Positions 34,020 to 43,249 of a stretch of 64,000 nucleotides of DNA are shown here, piece after piece. The notes under the pieces were generated by a model. It worked only from the letters and a program-made list of their open reading frames with translations. It had not been told where the DNA came from and searched no databases. The first letter of the stretch is position 1. The number at the start of each line of letters is the position of its first letter. This stretch comes from Mesorhizobium sp. 113-3-3 (GTDB lineage Bacteria > Pseudomonadota > Alphaproteobacteria > Rhizobiales > Rhizobiaceae). Location of the stretch: positions 1,926,501 to 1,990,500 of the forward strand of contig NZ_AP023243.1 in NCBI RefSeq assembly GCF_016756495.1. Reading direction: 5' to 3'. Made by a program: the position numbers and the translations under genes.

Positions 34020-34997
34020 ATGCTGAACAGACGCAGATTTTTGATGAGCACGGCGGCTGCAGGCGCTGCCGGCCTTGCAGGACTTCATCTCACGCCAGCT
34101 TTCGCCGAAGGCGCACCGCAGATCCAGATTTTCGTGCCGGCGGCCCCCGGGGGCGGCTGGGACCAGACAGGGCGCACGATGGATCAGGTGATGCGCGCGG
34201 AGAAGCTGATCTCCGGCTCGCAGATCACCAATGTCGGCGGCGCTGGCGGCACGGTCGGGCTGCCGCAATTCATCAGCCAGTGGAACGGCAAGGGCAATTC
34301 GCTGATGGTCGCCGGCATGGTCATGGTCGGCGCCATCATCGCCAACAAGGCCGCCAACAATCTGACGCAGGTCACGCCGATCGCCCGTCTCACCGGCGAA
34401 TTCGAGGCGCTGGTGGTGCCGGCGGAATCGCCGTTCAAGACCGCCGCCGATTTCGTCGCCGCGCTCAAGGCCGATCCGACAAAGGTTCCCGTCGCCGGCG
34501 GTTCGGCCGGTGGTTCCGACCACATCCTGTTCGGCCTGATCGCCAAGACGGTCGGCGTTCCGGCGACCAATCTGTCCTATGTGCCGTTCGCAGGTGGCGG
34601 TGAAGCCTTGTCGGCACTGCTCGGCAACCAGGTGGCGGCCGGCATTTCCGGCTATGGCGAATTCTCCGAACAGGTCAAGGCGGGCGCGCTCAGGCTGCTC
34701 GCCATCTCGGCCGACAAGCGCCAGGACGGCATCGACGCGCCGACGCTGAAGGAAGCCGGCATCGATGTCGAATTGTTCAACTGGCGCGGCGTCTTCGCAC
34801 CTCCCGGCGTGTCCGACGCCGACAAGGCGGCACTGATCACCATGGTCGAGACCATGGCCAAAAGCGATGCCTGGGCGGCCGAATGCAAGAACCGCAACTG
34901 GACGCCCATCCTGCTCACCGGCGACGACTACGCGAAATTCGTCGCCGAGGATTCGGCGCGCATCGAAGCCATCCTCAAGGATCTCGGCCTCGCCTGA
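34020..34997 (+). CDS. Tripartite tricarboxylate transporter substrate-binding protein TctC (copy 2)
   Basis: A 325-aa periplasmic binding protein with a twin-arginine-like leader, NRRRFLM (3-9) plus an Ala-rich hydrophobic stretch, so it may be exported folded by Tat. The Bug-family loops are present: FVPAAPGGGWDQTGR, TNVGGAGGTVG, PFAGGGEALSALLGNQVAAG. It serves the TctAB pair immediately downstream. The start at 34020 was chosen over one at 33966 because the leader begins there with an upstream GGAGGAAT. Confidence 0.9.
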   Translation: MLNRRRFLMSTAAAGAAGLAGLHLTPAFAEGAPQIQIFVPAAPGGGWDQTGRTMDQVMRAEKLISGSQITNVGGAGGTVGLPQFISQWNGKGNSLMVAGMVMVGAIIANKAANNLTQVTPIARLTGEFEALVVPAESPFKTAADFVAALKADPTKVPVAGGSAGGSDHILFGLIAKTVGVPATNLSYVPFAGGGEALSALLGNQVAAGISGYGEFSEQVKAGALRLLAISADKRQDGIDAPTLKEAGIDVELFNWRGVFAPPGVSDADKAALITMVETMAKSDAWAAECKNRNWTPILLTGDDYAKFVAEDSARIEAILKDLGLA

Positions 34998-35152
34998 TTT
35001 TCCCCAGGGGGACCGCGCGAGCCGTCCCTCATCTTTCAGTTCCAGCCGATCGCAGAGGAGCGCGGTCTGGCAACAAGTGAAGGTGCGTGAGGCCGGCAGC
35101 GGCTGCCGGCCGCCTTGGTCGATCAACGGGCCACCTACCGGGGAGGAAATTC

Positions 35153-35689
35153 ATGAGCACCATCCACCAGCCGGCGACGCCCTCGCGCCTTGCCGTGCCG
35201 GAGTTGCTGATCGGCATCGGCCTTCTGGCCTGTGCCGGCGCCGTTGCCTGGCAAACGTTGGCGATCCCGGTGTCGCCGCTCTATTCCAAGGTCGGCCCGA
35301 CCGTCTTTCCCTATCTCACCATGGTCGGCCTGATTGTGCTTTCGCTGCTGCTCATTCTCGCCGCATTTCGCGGCGGCTGGCAGCCGGAAGAGGAAAAGGA
35401 AACGCCGACCGACTGGAAGGCGATGGGCTTCGTCGTCATTGGCCTTCTGGCCAATCTGCTGCTTATCCGTCCGCTCGGCTTCACCGCGGCATCGGTCATC
35501 ATGTTCGTTCTTGTCTGCTACGGCTTCGGCAGCAGGCATACGCTGCGCGACGCGCTTACCGGCCTTATCCTGGCGCTGGCCGCCTATTTCGGTTTCGCCA
35601 GGGCACTCGGCGTCAACATCGGCGCCGGTTTCATCGAGAACCAGCTGAACACGGTGATCGATGCGATCATCGGCGCGTTTGGAGCGTGA
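35153..35689 (+). CDS. Tripartite tricarboxylate transporter small subunit TctB (copy 2)
   Basis: A 178-aa protein with four transmembrane segments and the TctB hallmark [11 protein letters not shown] (about 45-55). A strong GGGAGGAAA site precedes the ATG. It is followed after 4 nt by tctA, so the two permease subunits are almost certainly made together. Confidence 0.88.
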   Translation: MSTIHQPATPSRLAVPELLIGIGLLACAGAVAWQTLAIPVSPLYSKVGPTVFPYLTMVGLIVLSLLLILAAFRGGWQPEEEKETPTDWKAMGFVVIGLLANLLLIRPLGFTAASVIMFVLVCYGFGSRHTLRDALTGLILALAAYFGFARALGVNIGAGFIENQLNTVIDAIIGAFGA

Positions 35690-35693
35690 GGCC

Positions 35694-37217
35694 ATGAACA
35701 CGCTCACACAGCTCGCCCACGGCTTCTCGGTCGCCTTCACCCCGGTCAATCTTCTGTGGTGCCTGCTCGGCACCACGCTTGGCACTGCCATCGGCGTGCT
35801 GCCTGGGCTGGGGCCAGCGCTGACCATCGCGCTGCTTCTGCCGATCACTTACCAGGTCGCGCCGGAGGCCTCCTTCATCCTGTTCGCCGGCATCTATTAC
35901 GGCGCCATGTATGGCGGCTCGACGACCTCGATTCTGCTTAACACACCTGGCGAAAGCGCCACCATCGTCACCGCGCTGGAGGGCAACAAGATGGCGCGGT
36001 CCGGCCGTGGCGGAGCGGCCCTCGCCACTTCGGCGATCGGCTCCTTCGTCGCCGGCACGCTCGGCACGCTCGGCGTCGCCTTCCTGGCGCCGGTGGTGGT
36101 CAAGTTCGCGCTGGCCTTCGGTCCAGCGGAATATTTCTCGCTGATGGTGCTGGCCTTCATCACGGTCTCGGCCGTGCTCGGCTCGTCCTCGGTGCGCGGG
36201 CTCACCAGCCTGTTTGCCGGCTTCGTCATCGGCATGATCGGGGTCGATCTGCAGACCGGCCAGCCGCGCTTCACCTTCGGCTCGACCGAACTGCTCGATG
36301 GCGTCGACGTCATCATCGCCGCCGTCGGCCTGTTCGCGGTCGGCGAGACGCTCTACATGGCCTCGCGCCGCTATGCCGGCAAGGACGAGATCGTGCCGCT
36401 GAAAGGCTCGCTCTACATGACGGCCGCCGAATGGAGCCGGTCATGGAAGGCCTGGCTGCGCGGCGCCGCGATCGGCTTCCCGATCGGGGCCATGCCGGCC
36501 GGCGGCGCCGAAATCCCGACCTTCCTGTCCTACGCCATCGAGAAGAAGCTGTCGAAGCACAAGGAGGAGTTCGGCACGGTCGGCGCCATCGAGGGCGTCG
36601 CCGGCCCCGAGGCCGCCAACAATGCATCGGCCGCCGGCGTGCTGGTGCCGATGCTGACGCTCGGCCTGCCGACCTCGGCGACAGCGGCGATCATGCTGTC
36701 GGCTTTCCAGAGCTACGGCATCAACCCCGGGCCGCTGCTTCTGACGACGCAGGCCAATCTGGTCTGGGGCCTGATCGCCAGCCTGTTCATCGCCAACGTT
36801 ATCCTCGTCATCCTGAATTTGCCGCTGATCGGTCTGTGGGTGCGGCTGTTGAAGATCCCGGCGCCGCAGCTTTATGCCGGCATCCTGGTGTTCGCGACCG
36901 TCGGCACCTATGGCATCTCGCAGTCGCCGATCGACCTCGTCATCCTGTATTTGCTGGGGGCGGCGGGCTTCCTGATGCGACGCTTCGATTTCCCGACCGC
37001 GCCGGTCATCATCGGCATGATCCTGGGGCCGCTCGCCGAAACCCAGTTCCGCCGGGCGATGACCATCTCGAATGGCGACTGGTCGGTGTTCTACAAGCAT
37101 CCGCTGTCGCTGACGCTGCTGACGCTCGCCTTCATCGGCCTGGTCGGGCCGCATATCTGGGCCTTCATAGAGCATCGCCGGAGGCGCGGACCGGAACATG
37201 TGCCGGGCGATGCCTGA
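35694..37217 (+). CDS. Tripartite tricarboxylate transporter large subunit TctA (copy 2)
   Basis: A 507-aa permease with about 11 transmembrane segments. Signature parts: [41 protein letters not shown], and [22 protein letters not shown]. Divergence from copy 1 indicates a different substrate, not a recent duplication. It is followed after 15 nt by a CoA-transferase gene; the transported acid is probably the one that this enzyme activates. Confidence 0.92.
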   Translation: MNTLTQLAHGFSVAFTPVNLLWCLLGTTLGTAIGVLPGLGPALTIALLLPITYQVAPEASFILFAGIYYGAMYGGSTTSILLNTPGESATIVTALEGNKMARSGRGGAALATSAIGSFVAGTLGTLGVAFLAPVVVKFALAFGPAEYFSLMVLAFITVSAVLGSSSVRGLTSLFAGFVIGMIGVDLQTGQPRFTFGSTELLDGVDVIIAAVGLFAVGETLYMASRRYAGKDEIVPLKGSLYMTAAEWSRSWKAWLRGAAIGFPIGAMPAGGAEIPTFLSYAIEKKLSKHKEEFGTVGAIEGVAGPEAANNASAAGVLVPMLTLGLPTSATAAIMLSAFQSYGINPGPLLLTTQANLVWGLIASLFIANVILVILNLPLIGLWVRLLKIPAPQLYAGILVFATVGTYGISQSPIDLVILYLLGAAGFLMRRFDFPTAPVIIGMILGPLAETQFRRAMTISNGDWSVFYKHPLSLTLLTLAFIGLVGPHIWAFIEHRRRRGPEHVPGDA

Positions 37218-37232
37218 CCGATTTGAGAAGAC

Positions 37233-38417
37233 ATGACTGACCTGCTTTCCGGCATCCGCGTTCTCGACCTGACCAATGTTCTGGCCGGGCCCTATTGTGC
37301 CTATCAGCTGGCGCTGCTGGGGGCAGACGTGATCAAGGTCGAGGGACCGCAAGGCGGCGACCTGGCGCGCCAGCTCGGCGGTTCGCTAGAGCTCAACCAG
37401 GCCGGCATGGGCGTCTCGTTCCTGGCGCAGAACGCCGGCAAACGATCTGTCATGCTCGACCTCAAGACAGAAGCCGATCGTGAGCGCTTCCTCGACCTGG
37501 TCGCCAGTGCCGACGCGCTGGTGGAGAATTTCCGCCCCGGCGTGATGGATCGGCTTGGCCTCGGCCATGAGGCACTGAAGGCGGTCCGCCCGGGCCTCGT
37601 CTATTGCGCGATATCGGGTTTCGGACAGACCGGGCCGATGCGGGACAATCCCGCCTACGACCAGATCATCCAGGGCCTGTCGGGCATTATGAGCATCACC
37701 GGCACGCCGGAAACGGCGCCGCTGCGTGTCGGCTATCCGGTCGCCGATACGTTGGGCGGACTGGTCGGCGCGTTCGCGATCGCATCGGCGCTGGTCAGGC
37801 AGAAGATCTCGGGCAAGGGCGCCTTTCTCGACGTCTCGATGCTCGAATGCACGCTTTCCGCGCTTGGCTGGCCGGTGTCGAACTATCTGACCGCAGGGGT
37901 CGATCCCAAGCCTATGGGAAATGAGAACATGACGGCGGCACCCTCCGGAGCGTTCCGCACCGGCGATGGGTTGCTCAACATCGCCGCCAACAAGCAGGAG
38001 CAGTTCGTGACGCTTTGCCGGCTGATCGGACGGTCGGAACTGGCGTCGGACACGCGCTTTGCCGAGCGTGAAACACGCAAGAAGAACCGCGCGGCGCTGA
38101 AAGCCGAGATCGAGGAGGCCCTGGCAGGTGCCTCTGCGGCCGTGTGGGAAGAGACGCTCAACCGCGCCGGCGTGCCGGCGGGCAGGGTGCTGACCATCCC
38201 GCAAGTGCTGGCAGAGCCGCAGGTGCTGGAACGCCAGGTGACAGCCAATTTCGATGATGTTGCCGGGATGGACAGGCCGCTGACCGTGCTGCGCGGCGGC
38301 TTCATGGTTGACGGCGTGGCGCCTTTGCCAACGAAGCCGCCACCGGCGCTCGGCGCGCATATGGACGAAGTGTTCGCCGCCCTGCCTCCGCGCGCCAGGG
38401 CAAAGGCGCGGGCATGA
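37233..38417 (+). CDS. Family III CoA-transferase (CaiB/BaiF type)
   Basis: The 394-aa enzyme has the family blocks VLDLTNVLAGPYC, GADVIKVEGP and LVENFRPGVMDRLGL. The catalytic Asp, which forms a mixed anhydride with the acyl group, is probably Asp172 in PVADTLGG. Members transfer CoA between carboxylates (formate/oxalate, succinate/itaconate and others). Here the acceptor is probably the acid imported by the adjacent TTT system. It overlaps the lyase-like gene by 4 nt (ATGA), so the two enzymes are coupled. Confidence 0.9.
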   Translation: MTDLLSGIRVLDLTNVLAGPYCAYQLALLGADVIKVEGPQGGDLARQLGGSLELNQAGMGVSFLAQNAGKRSVMLDLKTEADRERFLDLVASADALVENFRPGVMDRLGLGHEALKAVRPGLVYCAISGFGQTGPMRDNPAYDQIIQGLSGIMSITGTPETAPLRVGYPVADTLGGLVGAFAIASALVRQKISGKGAFLDVSMLECTLSALGWPVSNYLTAGVDPKPMGNENMTAAPSGAFRTGDGLLNIAANKQEQFVTLCRLIGRSELASDTRFAERETRKKNRAALKAEIEEALAGASAAVWEETLNRAGVPAGRVLTIPQVLAEPQVLERQVTANFDDVAGMDRPLTVLRGGFMVDGVAPLPTKPPPALGAHMDEVFAALPPRARAKARA

Positions 38418-39265
38418 GCGATACGCAGAAGAAGTCAGGCCGTGAACGCGGCGAGGAATGGTGGCAGACCGGTATCATCGAGATGAGCCCCGGCGTCATC
38501 CGGCTGCGCGGCTACGAGATCCAGGACCTGATCGGCCGTGTCTCCTTCCCCGCGATGATCTGGCTGATGCTGCGTGGCGACTTACCAAGCGAGGACCAGG
38601 CGGCACTGCTCGGCATTGCTCTGGGCGCGGCGGTCGATCATGGGCCGCAAGCGCCGTCGATCGCCATTGCCCGCATGGCGGCGACCTGTGGGGTCGGCAT
38701 CAACAGCGCCATGGCCTCGGCCATCAATGTGCTCGGCGACGTGCATGGCGGCGCCGGTGAGCAGGCGCTATCCTTCTACGGGGATATCGCCGTGGCGATC
38801 GATGGCGGGATGGCGCTGGGGGAAGCGGTCTCGACCTGGCTCGACCGGTTCTTCGTCGAGGAGAAGGGTTATGTGCCGGGGCTCGGCCACCGCTTTCACC
38901 CGGTCGATCCGCGTGCACCGCGCCTGCTGGAACTGACCCGCGAATTTGCCGTGCGTGGTGTCATCAATGGACGGTTCGCCGACATCGCCGAGGCAATCGA
39001 GGCGGAGGTCGCCCGCCGGAAGGGCAAGAAGATCCCGCTCAACATCGATGGCGCCACGGCCGTCATCTATGGCGAACTCGGCTTTCCGCCGCCGCTGACG
39101 CGCGGGCTCTTCGTGCTGTCGCGCTCGGTCGGCATACTGTCACATGCCTGGGAGCAGTCGCAGCAGAGCGAGCGAAACAAGGGACCGCTGCCGCGCGAAT
39201 GGCTGTGGGCCTATACCGGCACGCCGCCGCGGCCGTATCCCGGAGAGGACGAGGCCGGCGATTGA
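38414..39265 (+). CDS. Citrate-synthase-like protein, probably a citryl-CoA lyase
   Basis: The 283-aa protein is a short citrate-synthase fold, lacking about 130 N-terminal residues of true citrate synthase, like the C-terminal lyase domain of ATP-citrate lyase. The key residues are kept: His76 (VDHG), His111 (DVHGGAGEQA), His159 (GLGHRFHPVDPRA), Asp212 (NIDGATAV) and the SRSVG...AHAWEQ block. It probably cleaves a citryl-CoA-like thioester into acetyl-CoA and a 2-oxo acid. Context with a CoA-transferase and a tricarboxylate transporter supports this strongly. The exact substrate is inferred. Confidence 0.78.
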   Translation: MSDTQKKSGRERGEEWWQTGIIEMSPGVIRLRGYEIQDLIGRVSFPAMIWLMLRGDLPSEDQAALLGIALGAAVDHGPQAPSIAIARMAATCGVGINSAMASAINVLGDVHGGAGEQALSFYGDIAVAIDGGMALGEAVSTWLDRFFVEEKGYVPGLGHRFHPVDPRAPRLLELTREFAVRGVINGRFADIAEAIEAEVARRKGKKIPLNIDGATAVIYGELGFPPPLTRGLFVLSRSVGILSHAWEQSQQSERNKGPLPREWLWAYTGTPPRPYPGEDEAGD

Positions 39266-39292
39266 GCCTATGTCGCGCTGAGCGGCATAGGC
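39266..39292. terminator. Hairpin between convergent lyase and nudix genes
   Basis: GCCTATG and CATAGGC (39266-39272, 39286-39292) with an inner CGC/GCG form a stem starting right after the lyase stop codon. It overlaps the end of the nudix gene, including its stop codon. Probably a bidirectional transcription terminator. Confidence 0.5.
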
Positions 39293-39750
39293 CCGGGAAG
39301 CGTCAGGGTCTTCACCAGCGTCGACAGGTCGGGTTCATCGATAAGCATCGCGGCATCGACCGGGGCCAGCCAGGCTCGCTGCCGACGCTTGGCTTCCTGC
39401 CAGTCGGCAAGCTCTTCGGTCACTTCAAGCAGGTAGACGATAACGTCGACGCGGACAAAGCGATTGGCCAGCCGTTTCCAGTAGGAATAGGTGCCGGCCG
39501 GCCGCTTCAGCGCCTTGCCAAGCACGCCGGCTTCCTCCTGCGCCTCGATCGTGGCCGCCTTGCGCCCGCTCTTGCCCTTCATCGGCCAGCCCTTGGGAAC
39601 GATGAAGCGCTTGGTCGTTCTCGACGTGACCAGCATCACCTCGATGCCGCCATGCTCGTTCAGCCGAAAGGGGATCGCCGCCACCTGGCGGATCCTTTCC
39701 CCTTTCTTGGCCCGGCGTACGGCCTTTTTCTTCGTGGCTGTCATTTGCAA
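39268..39750 (-). CDS. NUDIX hydrolase (DIPP-like)
   Basis: A 160-aa protein with a NUDIX fold. It has VPKGWPMKGK and then KAATIEAQEEAGV, a nudix box in which the usual Arg before the first Glu is replaced, as in the diphosphoinositol polyphosphate phosphohydrolase-like subgroup. It hydrolyses a nucleoside or inositol pyrophosphate-type substrate; the true substrate is unknown. Residues 1-20 are highly basic. It ends convergently with the lyase-like gene. Confidence 0.86.
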   Translation of the reverse strand: MQMTATKKKAVRRAKKGERIRQVAAIPFRLNEHGGIEVMLVTSRTTKRFIVPKGWPMKGKSGRKAATIEAQEEAGVLGKALKRPAGTYSYWKRLANRFVRVDVIVYLLEVTEELADWQEAKRRQRAWLAPVDAAMLIDEPDLSTLVKTLTLPGPMPLSAT

Positions 39751-39868
39751 TAGTCCAGTCGGTCAGTGCCCCATAGCGTGATGTGGCGCCTTTGAAAACC
39801 CAAACTGCCGCAGGGGCACCCTGAAGGTCCCTATCATGTAAGTCGGCTAAATAAAAGAAGCTCGCCTG

Positions 39869-40207
39869 TCAGCGGCAGGTGCTCACGGCCGTGGTGCCGA
39901 TGATCTGCATCTGGCAGCCTGACCTGACCTGCGGCACGACCGGCGGTGGCTGCTGGACGATCACGCGGTCCTGGTCGCGATACTGCTGTTGCTGCTGCTG
40001 GAACTGCTGTCGCTGAATGCGGCTCTGCAAGGCCTGCAGATCGTTCTGCTGGATCAGCGCGTTGTTTTGAGCCGCAGGATTGAGCACTTGCGCGCAAACG
40101 GGCAGCGCAAAGCCGGCCACAAAAGTCGCGGGCAGCATCGCCGATGCAAGTTTCCTAAATAGCCGACGCGCCAGCATCGGCGCGTTCCTGCGAAAAATCC
40201 TGTTCAT
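39869..40207 (-). CDS. Small secreted Gln-rich protein
   Basis: The 112-aa protein has a long N-terminus with a basic head, a hydrophobic signal (about 19-38, cleavage near VCAQV) and a very Gln-rich middle (RIQRQQFQQQQQQYRDQDR), a Pro-rich stretch and two Cys at the C-terminus. I do not recognise a family. The start at 40207 was chosen because the signal peptide begins there. It is divergent from ialB with a 444-bp gap between. Confidence 0.5.
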   Translation of the reverse strand: MNRIFRRNAPMLARRLFRKLASAMLPATFVAGFALPVCAQVLNPAAQNNALIQQNDLQALQSRIQRQQFQQQQQQYRDQDRVIVQQPPPVVPQVRSGCQMQIIGTTAVSTCR

Positions 40208-40651
40208 TCCCGCAATATAGGGTGTTTGTCCGGCGATGCCATGGCTGGTCCATCGGCCTCTTGAAATCAATCGCGCCTCAGCCCCGTCCCGGCATCCGGT
40301 CCGCGGCTGTGGATTGCCGGCGATGCCAGCGCTTGAGCCCGGCACGGACATCGCGCTCCGCGACGCCGGGGCATCCGCTCCATGGAAGGCCAGGTGGGAG
40401 TTGCCCCAATAAAGGTCGCTTCTCAGTGGCGCAGAATCTGCCCGGCAACCCCGCATTGCACTTGACGCAGGCGGTCGATTCGCCGCTCTATCGGGTCGGC
40501 GCTGGCCTCGAGCTGAATGGCGTCAATGGCGTCGGCATGCCCGTCAGGGGCAACCGCGCTTTCGGGGAACGGTCAAACAGAATGCAGTCAGCGCGTCTCT
40601 CAAGGTCAGCTTCCAGCTGGCTCGGGACGGAGCCCGGCGGGAGAGGTCTTT
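40208..40651. other. Intergenic region between the Gln-rich protein and ialB
   Basis: 444 bp with no convincing gene on either strand; the open frames are fortuitous. A TTGACG sequence near 40459, 18 nt before a CTCTAT, could be an ialB promoter, but its score is weak. Confidence 0.4.
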
Positions 40652-41230
40652 ATGAGGAAATACGCGTATTTGGTTGCGATGCTGGGTGCGGCCTGCATCG
40701 CGGGTGTGCCGGCCGTGGCCGCGCAGACCAAGGGCGACAAGGTGGCGGCACCGCCCGCGGCCGCTGACGCGCCGCAATTGCCCGGCGGGGCATCGGCTCT
40801 GTCCGAAACCCATGGCGACTGGACGGTCAATTGCCAGATATCGGGCACGAACAAGGTCTGCAGCCTGTCGCACCAGCAGTTCAACAAGCAAAGCAACCAG
40901 CGGCTGCTGGCGATCGAACTGTCGAGCAAGACCGGCGAAGATGCGACCGGCACCCTTGCCCTGCCGTTCGGACTGGCGCTCGCCAAGGGCGTCACCCTGA
41001 CCATCGACGACCAGAAGCTTGACGGCAGCCTGGCGTTCAACACCTGCCAGGTGGTCGGCTGCCTGGTGCCGGTGGCGTTCGACGCCAATGTCACGCCGCT
41101 GCTCAAGAACGGCACCACGCTGAAGATCGACGCCTTCGCGGCGGACACCGGGCAAGCGGTGAGCTTTTCCATTCCGCTCAACGGGTTCGGCGGGGCGCTC
41201 GCCCGCACGGCGGAACTCTTGTCGAACTGA
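40652..41230 (+). CDS. Invasion-associated locus B (IalB) family protein
   Basis: A 192-aa secreted protein with a signal peptide (cleavage near VAAQT) and an IalB domain (HGDWTVNCQISGTNKVCSL, LPFGLALAKGVTLTIDD, TCQVVGCLVPV). IalB of Bartonella assists host-cell invasion; in soil rhizobia the role is unknown. The Cys pairs look suitable for disulfides. The start at 40652 (MRKYAYLVAML) was selected because of the signal peptide and a GGGAGAGG site. Confidence 0.87.
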   Translation: MRKYAYLVAMLGAACIAGVPAVAAQTKGDKVAAPPAAADAPQLPGGASALSETHGDWTVNCQISGTNKVCSLSHQQFNKQSNQRLLAIELSSKTGEDATGTLALPFGLALAKGVTLTIDDQKLDGSLAFNTCQVVGCLVPVAFDANVTPLLKNGTTLKIDAFAADTGQAVSFSIPLNGFGGALARTAELLSN

Positions 41231-41294
41231 CCGGCTCAGATCGGAGTCTGATGCGCGGCGGCCAACGGGTGCCACGTATCTTGTCCAATGCGAG

Positions 41295-42527
41295 TCAAAC
41301 GACTGTTGTTTTCAGCCGCTCGGCGATGAGGGCGGCGAGCCGCGCCGCCACCTCGTCCTTGGTCATCTCGGGCCATTCCTCGACGCCGGCCTTCGATACG
41401 ATCCGCACCCGGTTGCGGTCGCCGCCCATGACGCCTGAAGGGCCGATGCCGCTTTCGTGCGACACGTCGTTGGCGACGATGAAATCGGCGCCCTTCTTCT
41501 TCAGCTTGGCCTCGGCATTGGCAATCAGATCCTGCGTCTCGGCGGCGAAGCCGACGACCAGGCCGGGTCGCTGGCTGTGATGGCCGACGCCGGCAAGGAT
41601 GTCCGGGTTCTCGACCATGCGCAGCACCGGTGGGCCTTCGCCTGCGACCTTCTTGATCTTTTCGCCGGCCGAATTCTCAGTGCGCCAGTCGGCGACGGCG
41701 GCGACGAACACCGCGGCGTCGGCTGGCAGAAGCTGTTCGACCGCATCGCGCATTTCCTGCGCGCGCTCGACATGGATGGTCTTCACGCCGGTCGGATCGG
41801 CAATGCCGACAGGACCGGAGACGAGGCGCACATCGGCGCCAAGCCTTGCCAATGCCGCGGCGATGGCGTGGCCCTGCTTGCCCGACGAACGGTTGGCGAT
41901 ATAGCGCACCGGGTCGATCGGCTCGTGTGTCGGGCCGGAGGTCACGATGATCTTGCGCCCCGCCAGCGGCTTGGGGCCGGCATCGAGCAGCGCCTCGACC
42001 GCGGCGGCGATCTCCAGCGGTTCGGCCATGCGGCCTTCGCCGGCCTCATTGCTTTCCGCCATCTCGCCTTTGGCAGGGCCGACGAAAGTGACGCCGTCCT
42101 TGCCCAGGGTCGCGCGGTTGCGGCGGGTGGCCGGATGTGACCACATTTTCGGGTTCATCGCCGGCGCCATCAGCACCGGCTTGTCGGTGGCCAGCAGCAC
42201 GGTCGAGGCAAGATCGTTGGCATGGCCATTGGCGAGCTTGGCCATCAAATCGGCGGTGGCGGGCGCCACCACCAGAAGATCGGCCTCGCGCGACAGCCTG
42301 ATATGGCCGACATCGTGCTCGTCATTGCGGTCGAACAATTCGGTGAAGACATGGTCGGCCGAGAGCGCACCGACTGACAGGGTGGTGACAAATTCCTGTG
42401 CGGCCGCTGTCATCACCACCCGTACCGCCGCCCCGCGCTCACGCAACCGGCGGATCAGGTCGAGCGCTTTGTAGGCGGCAATACCGCCGCCGATGATGAG
42501 CAGGATGCGCTTGCCGGAGAGGCTCAT
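41295..42527 (-). CDS. coaBC: Bifunctional phosphopantothenoylcysteine decarboxylase/phosphopantothenate-cysteine ligase
   Basis: The 410-aa protein has a flavoprotein N-terminal half (CoaC: ILLIIGGGIAAYKALDLIRRL, HIRLSREADLLVVAPA, APAMNPKMW) and a ligase C-terminal half (CoaB: IIVTSGPTHEPIDPVRYI, SSGKQGHAIA). It makes 4'-phosphopantetheine in CoA synthesis. ATG 42527 (MSLSGKR) overlaps the toxin gene stop codon by 4 nt (ATGA); an alternative ATG at 42539 adds four residues. This makes an essential gene a translational neighbour of a toxin. Confidence 0.95.
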   Translation of the reverse strand: MSLSGKRILLIIGGGIAAYKALDLIRRLRERGAAVRVVMTAAAQEFVTTLSVGALSADHVFTELFDRNDEHDVGHIRLSREADLLVVAPATADLMAKLANGHANDLASTVLLATDKPVLMAPAMNPKMWSHPATRRNRATLGKDGVTFVGPAKGEMAESNEAGEGRMAEPLEIAAAVEALLDAGPKPLAGRKIIVTSGPTHEPIDPVRYIANRSSGKQGHAIAAALARLGADVRLVSGPVGIADPTGVKTIHVERAQEMRDAVEQLLPADAAVFVAAVADWRTENSAGEKIKKVAGEGPPVLRMVENPDILAGVGHHSQRPGLVVGFAAETQDLIANAEAKLKKKGADFIVANDVSHESGIGPSGVMGGDRNRVRIVSKAGVEEWPEMTKDEVAARLAALIAERLKTTVV

Positions 42528-42946
42528 GCACCCTCCCAAGGATTGACTATGTTGATATCGCAGTCGGAAAAGTCAGCAACATTTCTAGTCACTACCGCAA
42601 AGCCTCGTGAGCGAGCAACCGAAGCGATCTGTGCGTCAAATTCGCGGATAGGGCGCCCCAGAAATCGTCTCTTCGAAACAATCTCTGCGTATGCTTCGGC
42701 CTCACGGTCTCCAAACGCGAGCACTGGGGTCTTGAGCCACGTGGTGAAGAAGGCCCCGATGACACTGCCCAGTGCAGCTTTACGCTTTCCATCGGGCATG
42801 TTCGCAAGTCCGACAAGCAGCTCTGCCTTGGTCATCGCCGTGACATATGAGCGGGTCGCGAGCGAGCTATCCATCCAGGTAGCCACCCCTGCATCCGGCC
42901 GTGGTTTGAAGGTTTCGGAAATAACATTCGTATCCAGCACGAACAT
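42524..42946 (-). CDS. PIN-domain toxin of a VapBC/FitAB-type pair
   Basis: The 140-aa PIN-domain ribonuclease has a full set of metal-binding acidic residues: Asp5 (LDTNVISE), Glu42 (KAELL), Asp104 (EFDAQIA) and Asp125. FitB/VapC toxins cleave tRNA or other RNA when freed from antitoxin. Its start ATG is 2 nt after the antitoxin stop, and its stop overlaps the coaBC start (ATGA). The codon and GC usage are lower than in the neighbours, suggesting acquisition. Confidence 0.9.
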   Translation of the reverse strand: MFVLDTNVISETFKPRPDAGVATWMDSSLATRSYVTAMTKAELLVGLANMPDGKRKAALGSVIGAFFTTWLKTPVLAFGDREAEAYAEIVSKRRFLGRPIREFDAQIASVARSRGFAVVTRNVADFSDCDINIVNPWEGA

Positions 42947-42948
42947 GG

Positions 42949-43206
42949 TTAGTCAAATTTCAGTGGTTCGCGCGTAGGGCCGCGCTCCGGCAACTCGATA
43001 TCGAAACCGCCATGGGGCTCAACCAGCCTACGAATCGCGGCGTAAAGGGACTCGCCCCGAGGGTCTTGGTCCACACCGTCCGAAAGGACACTCTTGGCAA
43101 GAACGCTGCGCGCTTCCTCTTCCATTGAGACTCCCCTCACGGCAGCTCGCTCACGCAATTTCTGCTTCACGTTGGCATCGAGATTGCGGATGGTAAGTGT
43201 GCTCAT
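42949..43206 (-). CDS. FitA-like ribbon-helix-helix antitoxin
   Basis: The 85-aa protein has an N-terminal ribbon-helix-helix DNA-binding domain (STLTIRNLDANVKQKLRERAAVRGVSMEEEARSVL) and an acidic toxin-binding tail (GFDIELPERGPTREPLKFD). It neutralises the adjacent PIN toxin and should repress its own operon. A perfect inverted repeat 44-77 nt upstream is a candidate operator. The start at 43206 was chosen because MSTLTIRN is the family start; longer upstream codons are spurious. Confidence 0.85.
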   Translation of the reverse strand: MSTLTIRNLDANVKQKLRERAAVRGVSMEEEARSVLAKSVLSDGVDQDPRGESLYAAIRRLVEPHGGFDIELPERGPTREPLKFD

Positions 43207-43249
43207 GTTTTTGCTCCTACCCTCAACGTAGTCCATGAAAGCGTTGCTT

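Noticed and set aside
33216..35126. 636-aa open frame on the minus strand running across iclR and the binding-protein gene
   Set aside because: Overlaps the IclR gene in another frame and is antisense to tctC. Composition is that of shadow frames.
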